Positions 16,381 to 22,350 of a stretch of 22,350 nucleotides of DNA are shown here, in pieces. Numbering within the stretch: position 1 is the stretch's first letter; the number at the start of each line of letters is the position of its first letter. The stretch is from Planctomycetaceae bacterium. Its GTDB lineage: Bacteria; Planctomycetota; Planctomycetia; Pirellulales; Pirellulaceae. The DNA lies in assembly GCA_005773145.1 (NCBI GenBank), contig SXHS01000145.1, positions 1-22,350 of the forward strand. The letters run 5' to 3'. Under the pieces are notes generated by a model that did no database searches, had not been told where the DNA came from, and saw only the letters and a list, made by a program, of their open reading frames with translations. The position numbers were made by a program, and so were the translations under genes.

Positions 16381-17352
16381 GTGCAAGCCATCTTCAGCTG
16401 GACCACCGTGATTCCCGTTACCGTCTTCATCGCCATCGCCTCGGGCGTGTGGTGGTTGATCGGCTTGACCTCCGCCGACAACCAACGGACCAGCGACCGA
16501 TTGGATGAATTGAAGGACCCCTTCTCGCGGCGCCGCGAACGGGATGAGAAAGGGGCCAGAGCCGGGGACGCCGTCACCAAGATGCTGGAGAAGGCCTCAC
16601 CCGCCCTGTCCCGGCCCCTACAGCCTAAATCGGAATCGGAAGTTGGCAAACTAAAGCTGAGACTCTCCTACGCCGGCTTTCGCAGTGAGGCCGCCCCCGG
16701 GATCTTTCTGGGAACGAAGTTCGTTGCCCTCGTGATCGGTTTATTCTTCAGCGGGGCCACGATGTTGCTGGTAACCGGCTTCACCCGCGATGCAATCATC
16801 CGCGTCGTCCTCAGCACGGGAGGTATGTTCTACTTTCCGGACGCCATCGTCTGGTTCCTGGCACGACGCCGCAAGGACGCCATCTTCCGCAGCCTTCCCG
16901 ATACACTCGACCTGATGGTCGTTTGCGTCGAAGCCGGACTCGGTCTGGATCAAGCCATGCGCAAAGTGGCCGACGAAATGAAGAAATCCTATCGCGTCAT
17001 CTGCGATGAAATGTCTCGCTGCAATATGCAACTACAAATGGGCAAGGCCCGCGCCGAAGTGCTACATGATCTCGGTGCGCGTACCGGCGTCGACGACTTA
17101 CGATCCTTGGCTTCGATTCTCATTCAAGCCGAGAAGTTCGGCTCCAGCGTCGGGCAGGCCCTGCGCGTACAAAGCGAATCGATGCGCGTCCGCCGCCGAC
17201 AGTTGGCCGAAGAAAAAGCCGCCAAAACCGCCGTGCAATTGATCTTTCCCCTCGTTCTGTTCATCTTCCCCGGCATCTTCGTCGTCCTCGTAGGTCCCGC
17301 CGCCATCACCATGGTCCGCGAAATGTTCCCCCGCATGGCCGGTAACGGCTAA
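16381..17352 (+). CDS. tadC: Tad pilus platform protein TadC
   Basis: This 323-aa paralogue of TadB begins with a GTG codon, 12 bases after the tadB stop and without a strong ribosome binding site, so translation may be coupled. It has an N-terminal helix (about 8-29), a central helix pair (about 110-158), and the bundle motif LPDTLDLMVVCVEAGLGLDQ (172-191). The TadC hallmark AEKFGSSVGQALRVQSESMR (250-269) follows, and a C-terminal helix region (about 286-312) ends the fold. It partners TadB in the inner-membrane platform. Lengths of TadB and TadC are identical here, a coincidence of no obvious meaning. Confidence 0.93.
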   Translation: MQAIFSWTTVIPVTVFIAIASGVWWLIGLTSADNQRTSDRLDELKDPFSRRRERDEKGARAGDAVTKMLEKASPALSRPLQPKSESEVGKLKLRLSYAGFRSEAAPGIFLGTKFVALVIGLFFSGATMLLVTGFTRDAIIRVVLSTGGMFYFPDAIVWFLARRRKDAIFRSLPDTLDLMVVCVEAGLGLDQAMRKVADEMKKSYRVICDEMSRCNMQLQMGKARAEVLHDLGARTGVDDLRSLASILIQAEKFGSSVGQALRVQSESMRVRRRQLAEEKAAKTAVQLIFPLVLFIFPGIFVVLVGPAAITMVREMFPRMAGNG

Positions 17353-17428
17353 GAGCCGTGCCAACCACCAAAGTGCCACCCCAGGTTGAATTTGCGGCCT
17401 AGGCAATCTAGGGTGCCTGGCAATTTTC

Positions 17429-17447
17429 TGCCGCAGGCGGTGCGGCA
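17429..17447 (+). other. Small hairpin after tadC
   Basis: TGCCGCA (17429-17435) and TGCGGCA (17441-17447) form a 7-bp perfect stem with a 5-base loop, 77 bases after the tadC stop. There is no T run, so read-through to the next gene is expected. Little more can be said of this 176-base gap. Confidence 0.4.
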
Positions 17448-17528
17448 CCACGGCCGATGACTTCGACTAGGAGTCTGCCCCGGCCGCGTGTGCTGGGCTA
17501 GCAACCCCAACGTTATGGAGAACGTCAC

Positions 17529-18086
17529 ATGCGCTGGACTGCCCCCCTCTGGGTCCTGCTCTGCCTGGTTGGCCTCAGCTGGCCCACATCAGCGATCGCT
17601 CAACAACCCGAACCGAGTTTCTGGCACCGCATGAAACTCGATTGGAAACGACGTAACGCCTGGCCGGAACCGTTCATCTACGCCGATCGGTGCAACACCT
17701 GGGCCCCGTTCGGACTCATGGCCGAAAAAGGCTGGCACAGCCAAAACACGCTCGGACACCACCACTTCGATTTCAACTCCCAACAGTTGACGGAAGCCGG
17801 TCGGCTGAAGCTGGAATGGATCCTTACGCAAAATCCGCCCGATCGACGCACCGTCTTCGTGGTGCGTGGCAATAACGATGAAATGACGTCCGTTCGCCGT
17901 GACTCCGTGCAGCAACAAACGGCCCAACTGGTCACCACTGGAATGCTGCCCGACATCCGCGAGGCCGATCTTCAGCCCCGCGCCTGGTCCGCTGCGGAAA
18001 TCGACGCCATTGGTCGCAAGGCCTACTCGACAATGCCCGAGCCCCGCCTGCCGGCCCGCCAAGCTACCACCTCCGGCGGCTCATGA
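17529..18086 (+). CDS. Secreted protein at the end of the Tad locus, possible degenerate OmpA-like domain
   Basis: I do not recognise a named family. The 185-aa protein has a Sec signal peptide (1-24, ending SAIA). Residues 77-134 read like a worn OmpA/peptidoglycan-binding fold: a strand (HHHFDFNSQQLTEAGRLKLE), a helix ending in WILTQNPPDRR, a second strand (TVFVVRG), then a helix beginning SVRRDSVQQQTAQL, where OmpA proteins have RA...V...L. The residues that bind diaminopimelate in real OmpA domains are not clear. It has GGAG 9 bases before its ATG, follows tadC after 176 bases and is followed by a strong terminator, so it most likely belongs to the pilus operon. A periplasmic or envelope accessory role is inference. 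Confidence 0.72.
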   Translation: MRWTAPLWVLLCLVGLSWPTSAIAQQPEPSFWHRMKLDWKRRNAWPEPFIYADRCNTWAPFGLMAEKGWHSQNTLGHHHFDFNSQQLTEAGRLKLEWILTQNPPDRRTVFVVRGNNDEMTSVRRDSVQQQTAQLVTTGMLPDIREADLQPRAWSAAEIDAIGRKAYSTMPEPRLPARQATTSGGS

Positions 18087-18114
18087 TCATAAGCTCGTTT
18101 GCCTGTTGATCCAA

Positions 18115-18156
18115 CAGCGGCGAAACGCTTCCGAGGCGTTTCGCCGCTGATCTTTT
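18115..18156 (+). terminator. Strong terminator closing the Tad operon
   Basis: CAGCGGCGAAACGC (18115-18128) pairs exactly with GCGTTTCGCCGCTG (18136-18149), a 14-bp stem with a 7-base loop, followed by ATCTTTTCT. It starts 28 bases after the stop of the OmpA-like gene. Confidence 0.9.
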
Positions 18157-18369
18157 CTGCATGCAGAAGTGCCGCTCAACACGGTGTCCTCGCCAGCGGA
18201 ACCCATGTCACTGGCAGCATTCAATCGGCATACTGCCGAAAGACCCTATATTCCCTAGTTCCCGTATAGATCGGATAACGGAACGGTCGATGTAGCCATA
18301 GGGCTGGGGACACGATCGGGGTTGAATGCGTGGCGGCCCACCCCACGACTATTCAGGGAGGACACGGCG

Positions 18370-19662
18370 GTGAGTATTCAACGACTTTTTGGGATGCGCC
18401 GCGATACCAGCGTCAACTACCGTCCGGCCGTATCGGCCGCGCTGCTGATCGCGCTTTTGGCACCGACGGCGGAGGGAGCCTGGAATGACTTTCTCAAACC
18501 CAAATCCCGTGCCACGGGCGGTGGCTCGTCGACGGTAACTGCGGCCGCGCCCAGCGCTCCCAAGAGGTCATTCTTTTCACGCAAGCCCAAGAACAACACG
18601 TGGACTCCCCCTGCCTCCTCGACACCTGTGGTTGGTACCGCCAAAAAGTCGTGGACGGGCAACGTGGGATCCGCGTTCAAAAATGCCGCCAAAGCCGTTA
18701 CTCCCAAGCCCAAGTTGCAGGATACGGACGATCCTACGACCTTGGCCAGCAAGATGAAGCCATTTTCTGCCGAAACCCATGCCGCCTACGCTCGGCTCAG
18801 CGAAACCAACGGCGACTTAACGCAGGCCGAACGGCACTATCAGGAAGCGTTGAAGCTCGACAGCCGTTGCACGGCCGCCATGCTGGGAATTGCCAGACTG
18901 AATCATCGACAGGGCAAGCTGGATGCAGCCGCCGAAGGCTACCGCCAAGTAGCTCAGCTGACTCCAGACGATCCGGTGCCCCTCAATGAATTAGGGCTGT
19001 GCTATTCTCAGATGGGGCAATCGGATCAATCCGTTGCTGCCTTACAAGCAGCCGTGCAGCGGAAGCCGGACAGCCTGCTCTACCGCAACAATTTGGCCTC
19101 CGTATTGGTCGACGCAAAGCGTCCCGAAGAAGCGGTGGAGCAGTTGCGATCCACTCATGGCGAAGCGAAGGCCCGTTACAACGTCGCCGTACTGCTGTAT
19201 CGTCGCGGTGAGAATCAGGCGGCAGAGCAATACTTCGCCCAGGCGGCCCAGATCGATCCTAATCTGACTGCGGCTCGTGAGATGGCCGAAAAAGTTCAGG
19301 GATCGGCTGCTTCCGTGGCGATGCGCGCCAATGCGGCGGTTTCTGGATTCGGCAACGCGTACCAAAACGCCAACAACTCGCTGCAACAAGCGGCCAATTC
19401 GCTGCAACAGGCCCAAGAGGTCTATTTGCCGTCGGTTCCCCCAACCGCAGCCGCGCCGGGCCCGCCGTCGTTTGATCCCAATTTGCCTCCCGCCCCACAG
19501 GCCCCACCCGTGGACGCGGGGCCACGGCGCGTCGGTCCGTTTGGGTACGCGCCGCAGCCCGCCACGTCGCCGACCGTGACGGGTCCCTCTCGGCCGTTGA
19601 ACTACCCGGCAGAGTCCACACCGCGCACTCCGTCCACCTCGCGCCTGCCTGAAGCACGTTAG
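18370..19662 (+). CDS. Secreted TPR-repeat protein in the tadD position
   Basis: This 430-aa protein starts at GTG 18370, because GGGAGGA (18356-18362) sits 7 bases upstream; a TTG at 18322 would extend it but would put a non-signal segment first. A signal peptide or anchor (about 18-36, AVSAALLIALLAPTAEGA) has no lipobox cysteine, unlike classical TadD lipoproteins. A basic Ser/Pro/Lys linker (40-120) leads to about four or five TPR units (about 134-304; AERHYQEALKLDSRCTAAML, then LNELGLCYSQMGQSDQSVAA). The tail is Gln/Asn-rich, then strongly Pro-rich. TadD proteins help secretin assembly by TPR contacts. The location fits, but the terminator at 18115-18156 separates it from the operon. A helper of the pilus is likely but not proven. 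Confidence 0.8.
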   Translation: MSIQRLFGMRRDTSVNYRPAVSAALLIALLAPTAEGAWNDFLKPKSRATGGGSSTVTAAAPSAPKRSFFSRKPKNNTWTPPASSTPVVGTAKKSWTGNVGSAFKNAAKAVTPKPKLQDTDDPTTLASKMKPFSAETHAAYARLSETNGDLTQAERHYQEALKLDSRCTAAMLGIARLNHRQGKLDAAAEGYRQVAQLTPDDPVPLNELGLCYSQMGQSDQSVAALQAAVQRKPDSLLYRNNLASVLVDAKRPEEAVEQLRSTHGEAKARYNVAVLLYRRGENQAAEQYFAQAAQIDPNLTAAREMAEKVQGSAASVAMRANAAVSGFGNAYQNANNSLQQAANSLQQAQEVYLPSVPPTAAAPGPPSFDPNLPPAPQAPPVDAGPRRVGPFGYAPQPATSPTVTGPSRPLNYPAESTPRTPSTSRLPEAR

Positions 19663-19793
19663 GCGCTGCCAATGCGAGCGCCGCCGGCCCAAATGACAAA
19701 ATCCGCACAGGGTGAAATCGCCCCTGGCGGTACCTCTCCGAATACGCCAAATTCCGGCGATTTGGGCGTGAAAAGTCCTGATTTCCCGACCTG

Positions 19794-19820
19794 ACTGACT
19801 ATACTGGAGATAGAGTCAGT
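19794..19820 (+). promoter_or_regulatory. Dyad overlapping a candidate -10 box
   Basis: ACTGACT (19794-19800) and AGTCAGT (19814-19820) form a 7-bp inverted repeat whose interior holds TATACT (19800-19805), a good -10 sequence, about 70 bases before the next ATG. The -35 at normal spacing is poor. A regulator bound at the dyad would cover the -10. Confidence 0.35.
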
Positions 19821-19874
19821 GCTTGGCGGCTGCCCGGGCGCACCGGGTGGTGGAACGGCGGGAGAGGACCGGTT

Positions 19875-20960
19875 ATGCGTGCGTTGGTTACGACAAATGC
19901 CTGTCCCGCGATCCGTAGGGGCCAAGCATACCTGCTGCGCGCAGTGGTCTTGTGGGGTGTGGGACTCTTGACCGCTGCCCGCCCCCAGTCGCTGCCGGCG
20001 GCCGAAGCCTCGTTCGCGCCTCGCGAGCTGGCCCCCGGCGTGCTGACGGTGGTCCCTGCCCAACCTCAAGACGGCGAAACGGTGAGTGGGCCGCGGCCTC
20101 TGTTTGAGATTGCTCGCGGCTGGGACGACTTGGCCTGGCAGCCAACATTTTCTCCTGAGAGCCAGACTCTCAAGTCGCTCGCCGAATTGGCGACATTCCG
20201 TCGACCCATCTGGCAACTGGAGTTCTCCTACAAACCCATGCGCACGGTCGCCGTACAGCTCAGGGATCCGCTGACAGGGGAAACGAAACCAACCCTCGTT
20301 TGGTACCTGGTGTATAAGGTACGAAACACCGGGCAACAACTCCGTCCCGTGGGCAAGCCCGACGATTGGGGTCACGCCACGTTTCAGACTGAGCACGTGC
20401 AGCACGGAATTCGATTTTTTCCGCAGTTCGTACTGCAATCGCTGGATTTTCAGCAGTCGTATCGAGACCAGATATTGCCTGCGGCCGTGGCGCAGATTCA
20501 ACAGGCGGAGGACCGCAACACCCGCCTGCTGGATTCCGTCGAAATCAGCAAGACCAATTTGCCGGTCAGCCGTGACGACGCCGATCACAGCGTGTGGGGT
20601 GTGGCCACTTGGGCTCAAGTGGATCCGCGCACGGACTTCTTGACGGTGCAAATTCAAGGCCTCAGCAATGCCTACGAGTGGGATGATCCGGCCAAACCCG
20701 CGCGCGACGGACAGGCATGGGCGCCCGGTCGCTCTTTTCGATACAAGACCCTGCAGTTGAATTTCTGGCGGCCGGGCGACACGGCGCGGCAGGAGCAAGA
20801 CAAGGTGCGCAATGGCGTACCATTCGTTGAAGCCTCGGCGGAACAACAACGTCTGCACGCTCTCTACGGTGTCAGTAGTCACGGCGACTACCTTTGGAAG
20901 TTCTTAGCTTGGCCACCGCAGCCCGTGGCCATGACCAAGGCCGCAGCCCCCAAACGCTAG
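19875..20960 (+). CDS. Secreted protein of unknown function
   Basis: This 361-aa protein has a basic N-terminus and a hydrophobic export segment (about 20-43, YLLRAVVLWGVGLLTAA then an AxA-like PAAEA). The rest is soluble and beta-rich with many aromatic residues: PIWQLEFSYKPMRTVAVQL, PTLVWYLVYKVRNTG (about 136-150), a central VWGVATWAQVDPRTDFLTVQ near 243-262, and LQLNFWRPGD near the C-terminus. The WYLVYKVRNTG strand reads like an immunoglobulin-type beta sandwich. I do not recognise a named family; long planctomycete hypothetical proteins of this style exist. GGAGAGGA lies 6 bases before the ATG, giving a confident start. It stands alone, 212 bases after the TPR gene. Confidence 0.78.
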   Translation: MRALVTTNACPAIRRGQAYLLRAVVLWGVGLLTAARPQSLPAAEASFAPRELAPGVLTVVPAQPQDGETVSGPRPLFEIARGWDDLAWQPTFSPESQTLKSLAELATFRRPIWQLEFSYKPMRTVAVQLRDPLTGETKPTLVWYLVYKVRNTGQQLRPVGKPDDWGHATFQTEHVQHGIRFFPQFVLQSLDFQQSYRDQILPAAVAQIQQAEDRNTRLLDSVEISKTNLPVSRDDADHSVWGVATWAQVDPRTDFLTVQIQGLSNAYEWDDPAKPARDGQAWAPGRSFRYKTLQLNFWRPGDTARQEQDKVRNGVPFVEASAEQQRLHALYGVSSHGDYLWKFLAWPPQPVAMTKAAAPKR

Positions 20961-21097
20961 TGGACCAGCGCTTTCATCGCTAGCAACCGCTGTGAAAATG
21001 CAACGGTTGGCGCGATTTTCTCGATTCGGCTGATTCTTTCGCCGATAACTGGTTTGGAAGCCATTCCATTCCCCGTATCGCATAAGGTTCACGAATC

Positions 21098-21997
21098 ATG
21101 AAATATCGGGCGCTCGTCGGCAATTCGTGGCGTTTCCTGCCAGTGTTGGTCATTACCACGTCAGCCCTGATTTTCGGCTTACCCCGTGGCGCGACGGCCT
21201 TCTGCGGGAGCTGCGGCGACTCCGGCGGCTGCAGTGGCGGCATGTGCTTTTCCGACTGCGGCGCCTGCCCAGTTGACTCTGGTTGCGGCGGCTCGTGTGG
21301 ATCCGGCAATCCGTGCGATTCGTGTGCCCCTTATGCCAATTCTCGTTACTATTACCGACCCGGACGATTCGTGTTTCGCGTACTACGAGGTATCGGCCGG
21401 GTGCTGACCTGCGGGTCAGGATGCGGCGGCCTGTATGTGGACGAATGGTACAGTGATCCGCCCGATTGTTACGATCCTTGCTTCGATGGTGGTCGCCAAT
21501 GCGGCGGTTTTGGCCATCGCGGTTTCCCCATGTTTGGCCCCCGATTCTGGCGCTGTCGACAACGTTGCGGCGGAAATTGGGATGGCGGCTACGACAGCTG
21601 CGGCGACTGTGGCAGCTGCGGCGACTGTGGCAGCTGCGGCGGTGGCGAGGTCATCTACGGTGGCGGGTACATTCCCAGTGGCGGCGTTTCCACGGGGGGT
21701 TGCGCAAGCGGACAGTGCGGCCAGTCGGCTACTAACTCCATCCGCATGGGCCGCATGCGTCCCGATGTCGCACAGGGCTTGGCCTCCGTGCCACGTCCTG
21801 GCGAGTTGCTGCGAAGTCCGCCTTCCCATATGTCGAGGACGCCACGCACGTCCTCAACATCCCCGCAATTCGTCCAACACGGGGCGGGCGCGAGACCGAT
21901 GATCCGCTCGGGAACGATGAGCCCGCAGGGGATGGTCGCTCGACAAGGAACCACGGCCAAGGCTTCCCCTGGGACCAACAAGCGGCGCATTCGCTAG
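21098..21997 (+). CDS. Secreted Cys/Gly-rich protein
   Basis: This 299-aa protein has a signal peptide (about 10-34, [20 protein letters not shown]) and 24 cysteines in the mature part, mostly as CGxC or CGSCG units. Its middle holds an aromatic/basic block, [20 protein letters not shown] (about 87-106), followed by [20 protein letters not shown] (about 108-127). That [14 protein letters not shown] block resembles a short motif recurring in planctomycete Cys-rich exported proteins, from memory. After residue 210 the protein loses cysteine and becomes a Ser/Pro/Arg/Met-rich basic tail ending in KRRIR. AAGG lies about 10 bases before the ATG. Function unknown; cell-surface structural or metal-binding roles are possible. 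Its stop overlaps that of mtnA. Confidence 0.78.
   Translation: MKYRALVGNSWRFLPVLVITTSALIFGLPRGATAFCGSCGDSGGCSGGMCFSDCGACPVDSGCGGSCGSGNPCDSCAPYANSRYYYRPGRFVFRVLRGIGRVLTCGSGCGGLYVDEWYSDPPDCYDPCFDGGRQCGGFGHRGFPMFGPRFWRCRQRCGGNWDGGYDSCGDCGSCGDCGSCGGGEVIYGGGYIPSGGVSTGGCASGQCGQSATNSIRMGRMRPDVAQGLASVPRPGELLRSPPSHMSRTPRTSSTSPQFVQHGAGARPMIRSGTMSPQGMVARQGTTAKASPGTNKRRIR
21596..21641 (+). repeat. 18-bp tandem coding repeat, two and a half copies
   Basis: The 18-base unit AGCTGCGGCGACTGTGGC is present identically at 21596-21613 and 21614-21631, with a partial third copy to 21641. It encodes SCGDCG twice, then SCGG. Exact DNA identity points to recent slippage or duplication. Confidence 0.9.
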
Positions 21998-22350
21998 CCG
22001 GAACGCACTTCCTCGGTCAACATCACACGCGCGATTTGGTCGGCCGTGACCGGTTGGATCACTCCGTATTCAGTAATGATTCCCGTGATCCATTCGGCGG
22101 GCGTGACGTCAAAGGCCGGATTGTAAACCCGCATGCCGACGGGAGCCACGCGATGGCCGCGTATTTCGGCGACTTCTTCCGCATCCCGCAGTTCGATCGG
22201 AATCCGACTTCCGTCCGGCAAATTGAAATCAAAAGTGCTCCGCGGAGCGGCCACATAGAACGGCACCCGATGGGCCCGCGCCAGGACGGCGAGCGAATAC
22301 GTCCCGATCTTGTTGGCCGCATCCCCGTTGGCCGCAATGCGATCGGCGCC
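21994..22350 (-). CDS. mtnA: S-methyl-5-thioribose-1-phosphate isomerase, C-terminal part
   Basis: The last 118 residues of the protein are present; the start lies beyond the right edge. The fragment opens exactly with [20 protein letters not shown], the MtnA signature. The first Asp of GADRI corresponds to the catalytic aspartate of the family (Asp240 in B. subtilis MtnA). It is followed by [13 protein letters not shown] and the late [20 protein letters not shown] segment common to MtnA and eIF2B-alpha relatives. The enzyme turns methylthioribose-1-phosphate into methylthioribulose-1-phosphate in methionine salvage. The conserved [10 protein letters not shown] and PxFDVTPA blocks favour MtnA over ribose-1,5-bisphosphate isomerase. 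It is convergent with the Cys/Gly-rich gene. Confidence 0.92.
   Translation of the reverse strand, partial: GADRIAANGDAANKIGTYSLAVLARAHRVPFYVAAPRSTFDFNLPDGSRIPIELRDAEEVAEIRGHRVAPVGMRVYNPAFDVTPAEWITGIITEYGVIQPVTADQIARVMLTEEVRSG

Noticed and set aside
19659..20882. Long minus-strand open frame (407 codons) opposite the 361-aa secreted protein
   Set aside because: The plus-strand gene has an excellent ribosome binding site and an export signal. The antisense product is Arg/Gly-rich with no domain.

Overview
The window looks like chromosomal DNA of a planctomycete, most likely of the Pirellulales. The reasons are the many Cys-rich or low-complexity secreted proteins of planctomycete style, a Tad/Flp pilus locus in the order common in that phylum, a site-2 protease with a short acidic tail domain, and an estimated GC content near 60%. 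The taxonomic call rests on protein style; no rRNA gene is present. I see no tRNA, CRISPR array, insertion sequence or phage gene.

Left part (1-7056), housekeeping and hypothetical genes. A minus-strand pair encodes an M29 aminopeptidase (cut by the window edge) and a Nudix hydrolase. Transcribed divergently is an M50 zinc membrane protease followed by an unrecognised 180-aa protein. Next come a convergent folate-binding YgfZ-type protein, a 145-aa secreted protein with 32 cysteines that ends in a strong terminator, and acetyl-CoA synthetase on the minus strand with a near-consensus sigma-70 promoter.

Centre (7493-18156), a Tad (tight adherence, Flp pilus) locus, all on the plus strand: flp pilin, tadV/cpaA prepilin peptidase, one tadE minor pseudopilin, cpaB, cpaC secretin, cpaE/tadZ ATPase, cpaF/tadA motor ATPase, tadB and tadC platform proteins, and a small secreted protein that I read as a degenerate OmpA-like domain. 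The pilin and TadE are cut by TadV and inserted at the TadB/TadC platform driven by CpaF. CpaE would localise the machine, and CpaC with CpaB would form the outer-membrane exit. A hairpin just after flp may raise pilin output over the machinery genes. A 519-bp gap rich in inverted repeats separates cpaE from cpaF. A strong terminator ends the locus at about 18156.

Right part (18370-22350): a secreted TPR protein in the tadD position but with its own ribosome binding site after the terminator; a 361-aa secreted protein of unknown function; a second Cys/Gly-rich secreted protein (24 cysteines); and the C-terminal part of mtnA on the minus strand, whose stop codon overlaps the previous stop within a CTAG.

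The best candidate for something undescribed is the planctomycete version of the Tad machine: a secretin with a Cys-containing tail, a CpaE with degenerate receiver and Walker motifs, the OmpA-like accessory protein and the TPR partner. Nothing in the window clearly shows a wholly new type of system.
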